Below are positions 7,718 through 14,388 of a DNA stretch of 15,570 nt, piece after piece. A model generated the notes under the pieces. It had not been told where the DNA came from. It ran no database searches and worked only from the letters and a program-made list of their open reading frames with translations. Position 1 is the first letter of the stretch; each line of letters begins with the position of its first letter. The position numbers and the translations under genes are program-made. This DNA comes from an uncultured Bacteroidota bacterium (lineage in GTDB: Bacteria > Bacteroidota > Bacteroidia > Bacteroidales > P3), in assembly GCA_900545215.1 (NCBI GenBank), contig UQXW01000052.1:1-15570 (forward strand), written 5' to 3'.

Positions 7718-7739
7718 AATCCGAGCGTTTTAATCCGTG

Positions 7740-7747
7740 CAAAAGTA
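7740..7747 (-). promoter_or_regulatory. Promoter of the outer-membrane barrel gene, -7 element TACTTTTG
   Basis: Read on the minus strand, TACTTTTG matches TAnnTTTG. It lies in the 39-base gap between the phosphoesterase stop (7757) and the barrel ATG (7717), ending 22 bases before that ATG. No clear -33 TTG is visible. It suggests that the barrel-tsaD-aroK unit can be transcribed independently of the phosphoesterase gene. Confidence 0.5.
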
Positions 7748-7756
7748 CGAAAAAAT

Positions 7757-8257
7757 CTACTTCCCCCATTTGTCGAAGTCCATTACTTCGAGGTCTTTTG
7801 CCTTTCCGTCTTCAAGAGTGAGGCGGACAAGAGTGGCTTTTTGGTGAATGCCCTGCCTGCCGCAGGCCCCAGGGTTGATTAAAAGGAAATCCATGTCCTT
7901 GTCATACATCACCCGCAATATATGGGAGTGTCCGCAGCAAAATATGTCGCATTTCGCCTCTTGCAATTCCTCTTTGATGCAACGGTCGTAGTGCTTCGGG
8001 TAGCCGCCTATGTGGGTTATCATTATCTTCACCCCTTCCACTTCGATATGTTGCACCCTTTTCACGTCGTCCAAGCCGTAGCGGTCATCGCAATTACCAT
8101 ACACCGCAACAACAGGCTTGAACAAACGCAATTCGTCCAAGACTTCGCCACTGCCTATGTCGCCGCAGTGGATTATAAGATTGACATCCTTGAAAAAATC
8201 ATAGACTTGTCGCGGCACAATGCCGTGAGTATCGCTCATGATACCTATCCTCTTCAT
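7757..8257 (-). CDS. Metallophosphoesterase of the YfcE/MJ0936 family
   Basis: A small calcineurin-like phosphodiesterase of 166 residues. The metal-binding motifs are complete: SDTHG (D9, H11), HCGDIG (D33), GNCDD (N55), the MITHIGG histidine, and GHSH near residue 110. Family members hydrolyse phosphodiester model substrates with Mn or Ni; the physiological substrate is unknown, and the sequence does not decide it. The start is supported by one of the few good Shine-Dalgarno sequences here: AAAGGAG on the minus strand at 8264-8270, 6 bases from the ATG. No TAnnTTTG element is found in the 262-base upstream gap, so the promoter is not identified. Confidence 0.9.
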   Translation of the reverse strand: MKRIGIMSDTHGIVPRQVYDFFKDVNLIIHCGDIGSGEVLDELRLFKPVVAVYGNCDDRYGLDDVKRVQHIEVEGVKIMITHIGGYPKHYDRCIKEELQEAKCDIFCCGHSHILRVMYDKDMDFLLINPGACGRQGIHQKATLVRLTLEDGKAKDLEVMDFDKWGK

Positions 8258-8303
8258 TCTCTTCTCCTTTCGTTATCAATTTATCTGTTATTCCATTCCA
8301 TCG

Positions 8304-8333
8304 ATGCCGTTTTCGAACTCGCAGGAACGGCAT
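8304..8333. repeat. 8-bp inverted repeat upstream of the phosphoesterase gene
   Basis: ATGCCGTT (8304-8311) and AACGGCAT (8326-8333) form a perfect 8-bp stem with a 14-base loop, 47 bases upstream of the phosphoesterase ATG. It could be a leader hairpin or operator. On the minus strand the loop contains GTTCGAA, which resembles a tRNA T-loop, but no cloverleaf can be drawn. Confidence 0.3.
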
Positions 8334-8364
8334 TTCGTAAATCGCTTCATTTCAAGCTCGTGGC

Positions 8365-8446
8365 GAAACGCCGTTTTATTTTCCTGAAACGCCGATTCCT
8401 GAAATCCTTTTGGCGTTTCATTGCAGTCGAAACGCCGATTCGTTTT
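8365..8446. repeat. Dispersed palindromic repeat, copy A (GAAACGCCG family)
   Basis: Three direct copies of GAAACGCCG start at 8365, 8386 and 8429, and one inverted copy GGCGTTTC lies at 8412-8419. TGAAACGCC (8385-8393) pairs perfectly with GGCGTTTCA (8412-8420). The inverted copy can instead pair with the third direct copy at 8429-8436, so alternative hairpins are possible. Bases 8385-8427 match the reverse complement of 12565-12607 at 37 of 43 positions. It lies between the lolA-like stop and the phosphoesterase start, a 262-base gap with no gene. Confidence 0.7.
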
Positions 8447-8484
8447 CCGCTATCGTTATCGGTGTTTTATGAAAGGGCGGCAGA

Positions 8485-8506
8485 TATGTCCGAATGCTCG
8501 AACATA
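8485..8506 (-). terminator. Hairpin after the lolA-like gene, possible terminator
   Basis: On the minus strand TATGTTCGA and TCGGACATA form a 9-bp stem with one G-U pair and a 4-base loop, beginning 14 bases past the lolA-like stop. No U tract follows, so it may be a transcript-stabilising hairpin or a factor-assisted terminator for the unknown gene-ftsK-lolA-like unit. Confidence 0.4.
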
Positions 8507-8519
8507 AAGCGTGTCCGAC

Positions 8520-9182
8520 TTATCGAAGGTCGATTATTTCGGCTTTCGGATATTTGCTTTTAGGAAAGACGAAATCATTGTCCCGAACCTTGACTTTGGT
8601 CTCGTATTTGTTGAATTTGTATGTGTAAGTGTTGCCCTCCCTTATGCTTATCGTCATTTCTTTCAAGCGATTTGTCTTTTTGTCGGAGGTAATCCTTATT
8701 TTTGCTATGCCTGATTTGCCTTTCGGAACAAGGTCTATGATATTTACAATGCTGTTTCCACGATTTTCTTCCCTTATAAGTTTCGGGCGATAATCCTTTG
8801 CATAGCGTTCAATCAAGCCTGTTATGTTCAAAGCATTGTTCTCATCGTTTACCCGGGTAAGTTCGACCTCGTTGTTGCTTTTAACGAAATGCCATACGTT
8901 CTTTCCATCGGAGTAATCCTCGTATTCTGAAGAAATGAGGGCGAATTTGTCTCCGTTTGAGACCAAAGTGCCGGAAAGAGAAGCGGTTTCTTTGCCTTGG
9001 TTCTTTGTCGTCATCGAGAAAGAGACCTTGAAAGGATTGTCTGCTTTGATTTCGGCAATTATCTTTTCAACAATTCTTTGGGCGGTTTTGTCTATAACGA
9101 CTCCGTTTTCCTTTACCCTTTGCGAGAAAGCAAGTCCCGCAAAGACGAACAAACAAATCGATAAAACGAATGCTTTCTTCAT
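8520..9182 (-). CDS. LolA-like outer-membrane lipoprotein carrier protein
   Basis: A 220-residue periplasmic protein of the LolA-like superfamily. LolA carries lipoproteins from the LolCDE transporter to the outer membrane; Bacteroidota homologues encoded after ftsK are usually annotated this way, although their function is less well tested. The signal peptide is MKKAFVLSICLFVFAGLAFS, with Q next. The following sequence fits the family's pattern of curved beta-sheet strands: FKVSFSMTTKNQ, SLSGTLVSNGDKFAL, GKNVWHFVKSNNEVEL, then YRPKLI and VNIIDLVPKG. The C-terminus KVRDNDFVFPKSKYPKAEIIDLR matches the end of such proteins. The start lies 11 bases after the ftsK stop, so the two genes are very probably co-transcribed. 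I leave the symbol empty because orthology to E. coli LolA is remote. Confidence 0.8.
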   Translation of the reverse strand: MKKAFVLSICLFVFAGLAFSQRVKENGVVIDKTAQRIVEKIIAEIKADNPFKVSFSMTTKNQGKETASLSGTLVSNGDKFALISSEYEDYSDGKNVWHFVKSNNEVELTRVNDENNALNITGLIERYAKDYRPKLIREENRGNSIVNIIDLVPKGKSGIAKIRITSDKKTNRLKEMTISIREGNTYTYKFNKYETKVKVRDNDFVFPKSKYPKAEIIDLR

Positions 9183-9193
9183 ATCGGTAGGAT

Positions 9194-11746
9194 TTATTTA
9201 CCTGTGTATTCTTTGAGTATTTCGTCCAATTCCGCCTCGGTTTTCACCAATACTTCCCTCGCTTTGCTTCCCTCGAAAGGTCCAACGATGCCGGCGGCTT
9301 CCAATTGGTCGATTATTCTTCCCGCTCTGTTATAGCCGAGTGATAGTTTACGTTGTATCAAAGATGTACTGCCATGCTGATGTTGTACGACCAAACGGGC
9401 AGACTCCGCAAACTTGTCATCGAGCTGCTTCATGTCCACTTCCTTGCTCGGTTCGGAATCCTCGTCCAAATATTCAGGCAAAAGGAACGTCTCATTGAAG
9501 CCGCGTTGAGCTCCTATATAGTCCGCAAGCCTCTCTATCTCATCGGTATCTATCAATGCACATTGCAATCTTATCAAATCGCTTCCAAGGGAAATAAGCA
9601 TGTCGCCCCTGCCTATGAGTTGCTCTGCTCCGCCTGTGTCGAGTATGGTGCGGGAGTCCAATTTGCTACTCACCTTAAAGGCAACCCTTGCAGGGAAGTT
9701 GGCTTTGATGGTTCCCGTTATGATATTCACCGTCGGCCTTTGGGTCGCTATGATAAGATGTATGCCGACCGCTCTGGCAAGTTGGGCAAGTCTTGCAATC
9801 GGAAGTTCGACTTCTTTGCCTGCCGTCATTATCAAATCCGCAAACTCATCGATTACCAACACTATGTACGGCAAATACCTGTGTCCGTCGGTAGGAAGAA
9901 GTCTCCGAGAGCAGAACTTGGCATTGTATTCTGTTATTTTCTTGCAACCTGCGGCTTTCAGCAAGTCGTATCTCTGATCCATCTCTATACATAACGAGTT
10001 GAGAGTCCGTACAACCTTCTTCACATCGGTGATAATCGCCTCTTCGCTGTCAGGTAACTTCGCAAGGTAATGACGTTCTATTTTCGAGTACAAAGACAAC
10101 TCCACTTTCTTCGGGTCAACCATTACGAACTTCAATTCGCATGGGTGTTTCTTGAACAGTAAAGAAGATATGATGGCATTCAATCCCACGGATTTTCCCT
10201 GTCCCGTTGCTCCTGCCATAAGCAAATGGGGCATTTTCGCAAGATCCGCAACAAACGGTTCGGAGGATATTGTTTTGCCTATTGCAACAGGCAGTTCAAA
10301 CTTGCTGTTTACGAATTGTGGCGATGTGAGCATGGTCTTCATCGACACAATCTGCGGATTGGAGTTCGGTACTTCAATACCTATGGTTCCCTTTCCTGGT
10401 ATGGGAGCGATAATTCTTATTCCCAAAGCGGAAAGGCTCAGAGCTATATCGTCCTCCAAGTTCTTTATCTTGTTTATTCTTGTTCCCGGTGCCGGCACTA
10501 TCTCGTATAAAGTTACCGTAGGACCGGGTGTGGCTTTTATCTTGACAATGTCGATACTGTAATTCTTCAATGTGGTAACGATTCTGTCCTTGTTTGCCAA
10601 CAGTTCGTTCTCATTGATTACCTTGTTGTTCTTTTCGTAATCCACCAACAAGCCGGGCATGTCCGCTTTCGGCAGTTGAAAACTTGCCAATTCCAATCTG
10701 GGATCGTATGGTTCGTCTATTCCGAAATGCGTTCGGTCTTCTTCGGTATCTTCTTCGCAGTCCTCTTCCGTTTTTTCTTCGTTCGCCGCTTGTGGCTGCT
10801 CGACTTCAAAGGTTACTTCATCGTTTCCCTTCGATGTTTCTATGATTTCTCCGCTTTGAGCGTTTTTCACTTCAAATCTTGTAAGTTCTTGTTCTTCTTC
10901 GAGGCTTAATAAATCCCCGGATTCGTTCCTTCTTCTATTTTTATTGGCGGAAGAAGAAAATATTTCGGGAGTTTCTTCTTCCTTAATCTGCGTTTCGGTC
11001 TCTTCTTTTTGCTCTTGAAGAATTTCTTCTTCTCTTTCTTTTTCTTTCTCTTCGGCTTTCAAACGTTTTCTTTCGGCTCTTTCTTCCTTACTTTTTTGCA
11101 TGCGTTCTTTCCATCTTCCGAATGCACGAAATACGAAACCATATCTTACGTTGAACAGCATCATCGGAAAACTTATGGTAAAGGCCAATAAGAACAGAGT
11201 CGCTCCGACTTTGCCTATTACTCCTTTCAGCCAATAGTTAACCGCCATGCCGACCGTTCCCGCAAAGACATCCATGGATTCGATACCTCCAATCTCCACG
11301 CAGAAACCGCAGACTACGGAAGCCCAAAGCATTATTACGAATACGGATAGTATCCACTTGGACAGGTTGGCAATATGCACGCCGAAAAGTCGCAGAACGC
11401 CGAGTGTGAAAAGTATGAGGAAACCGAAAGAAGCCACACCGAATGTATGTCGTATGAAGAGATAGGATATGAATGCTCCCAATGGCCCGCCCCAATTCTC
11501 TATATCCTGTTCTCCTATCAGAAGTTTAATCGGAGAAAGTCCCTGCATCCTTGTATAATCATACGACCAACTCCAAAAGAATGAAACAAAGCAGACAAAA
11601 CAAAACACTGTGAATACGCTCAAACATACTCCCATCACTTTCGGAAATTGATCCGAATGCACTGCCCTGCTTATCAGGCTTTCGGAAACGCCCTTTTGTT
11701 TGGAACTTTTTCCTTTTGCTTTTTTGTTCTGCTTTGTTTCGCTCAT
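9194..11746 (-). CDS. ftsK: DNA translocase FtsK
   Basis: Septum-anchored, ATP-driven DNA pump that helps segregate chromosome dimers and supports division. From the ATG at 11746 it has 850 residues. About four membrane segments lie between residues 35 and 205. A highly charged linker (about 210-345, mostly E, K, R and D) follows. The motor has Walker A GATGQGKS at 512-519 and Walker B VLVIDEFADL with D633. The C-terminal winged-helix gamma domain (about 778-835, containing SLIQRKLSLGYNRAGRIIDQLEAAGI) would read KOPS-like sites and contact XerCD. A GTG at 11794 would add 16 residues and overlap the previous gene by 35 bases; the ATG leaves a 13-base gap and opens with the usual basic cytoplasmic tail. 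It is the middle gene of a three-gene unit. Confidence 0.96.
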   Translation of the reverse strand: MSETKQNKKAKGKSSKQKGVSESLISRAVHSDQFPKVMGVCLSVFTVFCFVCFVSFFWSWSYDYTRMQGLSPIKLLIGEQDIENWGGPLGAFISYLFIRHTFGVASFGFLILFTLGVLRLFGVHIANLSKWILSVFVIMLWASVVCGFCVEIGGIESMDVFAGTVGMAVNYWLKGVIGKVGATLFLLAFTISFPMMLFNVRYGFVFRAFGRWKERMQKSKEERAERKRLKAEEKEKEREEEILQEQKEETETQIKEEETPEIFSSSANKNRRRNESGDLLSLEEEQELTRFEVKNAQSGEIIETSKGNDEVTFEVEQPQAANEEKTEEDCEEDTEEDRTHFGIDEPYDPRLELASFQLPKADMPGLLVDYEKNNKVINENELLANKDRIVTTLKNYSIDIVKIKATPGPTVTLYEIVPAPGTRINKIKNLEDDIALSLSALGIRIIAPIPGKGTIGIEVPNSNPQIVSMKTMLTSPQFVNSKFELPVAIGKTISSEPFVADLAKMPHLLMAGATGQGKSVGLNAIISSLLFKKHPCELKFVMVDPKKVELSLYSKIERHYLAKLPDSEEAIITDVKKVVRTLNSLCIEMDQRYDLLKAAGCKKITEYNAKFCSRRLLPTDGHRYLPYIVLVIDEFADLIMTAGKEVELPIARLAQLARAVGIHLIIATQRPTVNIITGTIKANFPARVAFKVSSKLDSRTILDTGGAEQLIGRGDMLISLGSDLIRLQCALIDTDEIERLADYIGAQRGFNETFLLPEYLDEDSEPSKEVDMKQLDDKFAESARLVVQHQHGSTSLIQRKLSLGYNRAGRIIDQLEAAGIVGPFEGSKAREVLVKTEAELDEILKEYTGK

Positions 11747-11759
11747 CAAATTATGCTGT

Positions 11760-12470
11760 TTAGAAATCCTCGTCTCCTGATTCTTCTCCGCCACTTACGG
11801 ATTTCAATTTCTCTAAAAATTCTTCTTCGGTCAATTCGTCATAACCGGCTTCCATTATAAGTTCCGTATTCTTGACCTTACCTTCCGTAAGTTCGGAAAC
11901 CGTGAATTGGCATGAAATTTTATCGTCCAAATCTATCTTGAACTCGAAAGGCATTGCTTTCAAACCCGGATAGTACATCAAATCCATCATAGGTCCGATT
12001 TCATCGCAAGCCCAAATCGTTTCTGTAACGTCTGCACCGTCTTTATCCTTGGAAGTGCATATTATTTCTTTCACTTTCTTGCCTGCCATCTCTTTTGTGT
12101 TCCCGGTCTCTTTGTAAGAAATTTCGGCAAAATCCGCATCCGTGATTTTTTTCTTGATAAACCATTTACCGTTCAACTCATCTACGGGTATCATCGAGAA
12201 ATCACAAGTGTAGGTAATCGTTTTCTTTGCGGCATCTGTTAATTCCGTTGCCGGTAAGCCTAACATCATCGCCCAAGAAAAAGACATAGTCTTGGTTTTG
12301 TTCTCAAAAACTTTGGTTTCCCACTCGGTAGGAAGTTGGACTCCCTTGGGAATTTCTCCCGTCCAAGAAAGTTGATACTTGACTGTTCCTGCCCATTTGC
12401 CTTGTTGGGCATTGACTAAGTTCATGAAGCCCACAAACAAGAGTGCGAGCAAAAAGACACGTTTCTTCAT
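11760..12470 (-). CDS. Exported protein of unknown function (possible DUF4412-like fold)
   Basis: A 236-residue protein with a clear signal peptide (MKKRVFLLALLFVGFMNLVNA, then QQ). I do not firmly recognise the family. The segment with YYPGLKAMPFEFKI and then a glutamate-rich LTEEEFLEKL resembles the end of DUF4412-type periplasmic proteins, where a PG.PL/PF turn precedes a last strand pair. The middle alternates likely beta strands (WAGTVKYQLSW, KTITYTCDF, KVKEIICTSKD). It ends in an acidic tail, GGEESGDEDF. The start is ATG 12470 or 12476 (MTM-); a longer frame to 12611 would cross the promoter and the repeat hairpin and is rejected. It lies 13 bases before ftsK, suggesting an envelope-related role, but that is inference. 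Confidence 0.7.
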   Translation of the reverse strand: MKKRVFLLALLFVGFMNLVNAQQGKWAGTVKYQLSWTGEIPKGVQLPTEWETKVFENKTKTMSFSWAMMLGLPATELTDAAKKTITYTCDFSMIPVDELNGKWFIKKKITDADFAEISYKETGNTKEMAGKKVKEIICTSKDKDGADVTETIWACDEIGPMMDLMYYPGLKAMPFEFKIDLDDKISCQFTVSELTEGKVKNTELIMEAGYDELTEEEFLEKLKSVSGGEESGDEDF

Positions 12471-12516
12471 TGTCATTCGATTTTTGATTATTACTGTTTT
12501 GGTTCTTTCAAAGGGG

Positions 12517-12524
12517 CAAAGGTA
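12517..12524 (-). promoter_or_regulatory. Promoter of the exported protein-ftsK-lolA-like unit, -7 element TACCTTTG
   Basis: On the minus strand the octamer TACCTTTG followed by C is identical to the elements before prfA and ruvC. It ends 46 bases before the ATG at 12470. It supports the short start, because the transcript would begin near 12510, inside the longer open frame. A -33 element is not clear. Confidence 0.6.
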
Positions 12525-12564
12525 CGAATTAAAACGAAAATACGCCACACCGCAAACGGAAAAG

Positions 12565-12628
12565 CCTGAAATGAAACGCCGAAAGAATTTCACGAATCGG
12601 CGTTTTATCAAATTCTTTCGGCGTTTCG
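12565..12628. repeat. Dispersed palindromic repeat, copy B, with 18-bp perfect inverted repeat
   Basis: GAAACGCCGAAAGAATTT (12573-12590) is perfectly complementary to AAATTCTTTCGGCGTTTC (12610-12627), with a 19-base loop. The loop holds a further inverted element, ACGAATCGGCGTTT (12592-12605), whose reverse complement occurs exactly in copy A at 8430-8443. Bases 12565-12607 match copy A 8385-8427 in reverse at 37 of 43 positions. The repeat lies between the lipA 3' end and the promoter at 12517-12524. It could fold as a strong RNA hairpin or a DNA cruciform, and it may also act as a second terminator or a 3'-end stabiliser for lipA. Confidence 0.8.
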
Positions 12629-12673
12629 TTTTTCTCGGAAAGGCAAAGGCTCGAACCTCTTCGGCTGAGAAGC

Positions 12674-12713
12674 AAATCGAGGCAGAGAACGTATTTGTTC
12701 AATGCCTCGATTT
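12674..12713 (-). terminator. lipA terminator hairpin
   Basis: AAATCGAGGCA (12674-12684) pairs perfectly over 11 bp with TGCCTCGATTT (12703-12713) around an 18-base loop that can add an inner GAAC/GTTC stem. On the minus strand it begins 20 bases after the lipA stop, and a T-rich stretch (ATTTGCTTCTC) closes it. This is the best intrinsic-terminator candidate for the fabF-rnc-lipA transcript. Confidence 0.6.
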
Positions 12714-12732
12714 ATATATCTGTTATCGGTGC

Positions 12733-13608
12733 TTATTCGGTAGGTTTCTTTATTTTGGACTCCAAAAACGTTTTTTCCGCCATATATGACGAACGAACAA
12801 GGGGACCACTTTCGACATTATCGAAACCAAGTTCCATTCCTATTGTCTTATATTTCGCAAATTGTTCGGGAGTTACGTATTCCACAACCGGAATATGGTT
12901 CTTTGTCGGCTGAAGGTACTGACCTATGGTAAGAAGTCTTACTCCTGCTGCTTTGACATCTCTCATCAATTCAACAACCTCATCTTCCGTTTCGCCAAGT
13001 CCCACCATTATTCCTGTCTTTGTGATAAGCCCGAACTTGTCGGAAAGAGACAATACTTTCAGACTGACATCATATTTCGCACGACTGCGTGTTTGGTCGG
13101 ATAGTCTTTTGACCGTCTCCATGTTATGACCGAAAACATCGGGTTTGGCGGCAAATACAATATCCAAAAGGTCTTCGCGTCCGTCGAAATCGGGTGTCAA
13201 TACCTCTATTGTGGTCTCGGGGTTTTTCCTGCGAACGGCTTCTATGGTCAATGCCCAATGCCGAGCGGATTTATCGTCCAAATCATCTCTATCGACGGAG
13301 GTTATGACACAATGTTTGAGGTGCATGAGTTTTACCGAATCGGCTATTTTTTCCGGTTCATCGGTATCCAAAGGCAGAGGTCTGCCCGTTTTGGTGGCAC
13401 AGAACTTGCAACTACGGGTACAAACGTCCCCTGAAATCATGAATGTCGCCGTTCCTATCGACCAACATTGACCGATATTGGGACACTTGCCACTGCTGCA
13501 AATGGTATGCAGTTTGTTAAGTTCGACAATCTTTTTTACCTTTGGATAATTCTCACCCGTTTCGAGCTTTATCTTCAACCACTCCGGTTTACGTTCCGTA
13601 TTATTCAT
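12733..13608 (-). CDS. lipA: Lipoyl synthase
   Basis: Radical SAM enzyme that inserts two sulfur atoms into protein-bound octanoyl groups to make lipoyl cofactor for 2-oxoacid dehydrogenases and the glycine cleavage system. The 291-residue protein has both iron-sulfur sites. The auxiliary cluster uses C37, C42 and C48 (CSSGKCPNIGQC); the radical SAM cluster uses C63, C67 and C70 (CTRSCKFC). The RSSY motif near the C-terminus, which supplies the serine ligand of the auxiliary cluster, is intact (VRSSYMAE). The ATG at 13608 overlaps the rnc stop by 8 bases, so translation is probably coupled. The octanoyl group it needs is drawn from fatty-acid synthesis, which fits co-transcription with fabF; lipB is not in the window. 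Confidence 0.97.
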   Translation of the reverse strand: MNNTERKPEWLKIKLETGENYPKVKKIVELNKLHTICSSGKCPNIGQCWSIGTATFMISGDVCTRSCKFCATKTGRPLPLDTDEPEKIADSVKLMHLKHCVITSVDRDDLDDKSARHWALTIEAVRRKNPETTIEVLTPDFDGREDLLDIVFAAKPDVFGHNMETVKRLSDQTRSRAKYDVSLKVLSLSDKFGLITKTGIMVGLGETEDEVVELMRDVKAAGVRLLTIGQYLQPTKNHIPVVEYVTPEQFAKYKTIGMELGFDNVESGPLVRSSYMAEKTFLESKIKKPTE

Positions 13609-14371
13609 TTTGTTCTGTTTCTGTTTTTGATGTTATCGAAGTCTGTTCCGGCGACGGTAGCTTTTTGTATGTCTTTTCGGCGGCAAGTTGCTCTGCCGAC
13701 TTTACAGAGAAATCCGTGGCGGTCGCTGTCGGAACGCCATCTATCCTTATTTGTACCGTATATTGTTTTCGGTGATTTATTTCTTTGATATTGATGATTT
13801 CAAAAGACACATTTTTTCTGCTCTTTTGTCCCCATGCAATCAACTTGCCTTTGTAATTCCATGCAGTGTTCTCTATCTCGTCTATATTCATGTAAGAGTT
13901 GAACAGTCTTCGGGTTAGGGCTTTGTATGTGAACTTATATCCTTTGTCTATATACAAAGCACCGACCAGAGCCTCGAAAGCGTCTCCGTCCATCGAGACG
14001 TAATGCCACTCGCCTGCATTGGTACGGCTATATTTTATGAGATCGGATAAGCCAATCTTTATGGAAAGTTTGTTGAGATTGGCACGGCTTACTATCTTCG
14101 ACCGCATTTCAGTGAGAAAACCCTCACCCTTATGAGGGTATCGTCTGAATAAGAACTCTCCGACTATGGTACTGAGAACAGTATCGCCTAAATATTCCAA
14201 GCGTTCGTTGTTCAGTTTGTTCCCTTTCGCGTCTTTGTGGGAGCGGGAACGGTGAACCAATGCCAACTTGTAAACAGAAATATTCTTGGGCTTGCACCCA
14301 AGAATATTCTTCAGTAACTTCAATAATTTCCTATCTTCTTCGCTGTAATTCTTTTTCCAGAAATGAAACAT
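13601..14371 (-). CDS. rnc: Ribonuclease III
   Basis: Double-strand-specific endoribonuclease that processes rRNA precursors and structured mRNAs. From the ATG at 14371 it has 256 residues. The signature NERLEYLGDTVL at 55-66 supplies E59 and D63, and DAFEALVGALYIDKG supplies D130 and E133, completing the metal site. The double-stranded-RNA-binding domain covers about residues 172-238 and ends with the typical SAEQLAAEKTYKKL. A TTG at 14422 would extend the frame into fabF by 34 bases; the ATG leaves a 17-base gap and is preferred. The gene lies between fabF and lipA. A perfect 12-bp hairpin spans codons 22-31 and is listed separately. Confidence 0.94.
   Translation of the reverse strand: MFHFWKKNYSEEDRKLLKLLKNILGCKPKNISVYKLALVHRSRSHKDAKGNKLNNERLEYLGDTVLSTIVGEFLFRRYPHKGEGFLTEMRSKIVSRANLNKLSIKIGLSDLIKYSRTNAGEWHYVSMDGDAFEALVGALYIDKGYKFTYKALTRRLFNSYMNIDEIENTAWNYKGKLIAWGQKSRKNVSFEIINIKEINHRKQYTVQIRIDGVPTATATDFSVKSAEQLAAEKTYKKLPSPEQTSITSKTETEQNE
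14279..14308 (-). promoter_or_regulatory. Perfect 12-bp hairpin inside the start of rnc
   Basis: AATATTCTTGGG and CCCAAGAATATT form a perfect 12-bp stem with a 6-base loop. It lies 64-93 nt into rnc and encodes NILGCKPKNI. Under equal base use, about 0.02 such stems with short loops are expected in a window of this size. In the mRNA it would be a stable, near one-turn duplex close to the start of the RNase III message, and so a possible site for self-cleavage or translation control. That role is inference. Confidence 0.45.
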
Positions 14372-14388
14372 TTCTTCTGCGAAAACTA

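Noticed and set aside
8281..8345. tRNA-like GTTCGAA on the minus strand before the phosphoesterase gene
   Set aside because: It only forms the loop of a simple 8-bp hairpin; no cloverleaf is possible.
8365..8446. Possible CRISPR array in the GAAACGCCG repeats
   Set aside because: The repeat unit is about 9 bases, the spacing is irregular and one copy is inverted, with no cas genes nearby.
7922..8563. 213-codon plus-strand frame across the phosphoesterase start and the repeat gap
   Set aside because: It overlaps a well-supported gene and the palindromic repeats, and the translation shows no recognisable domain.
11747..11794. GTG start for ftsK
   Set aside because: It overlaps the upstream gene by 35 bases, and the extra residues are the out-of-frame tail of that gene.
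12471..12611. 47-residue extension of the exported protein
   Set aside because: It crosses the TACCTTTG promoter and half of the 18-bp inverted repeat and would bury the signal peptide.
12640..12720. tRNA-like GGTTCGAGCC on the minus strand after lipA
   Set aside because: The T-arm does not pair properly, and no acceptor, D or anticodon arm can be drawn at the right distances.
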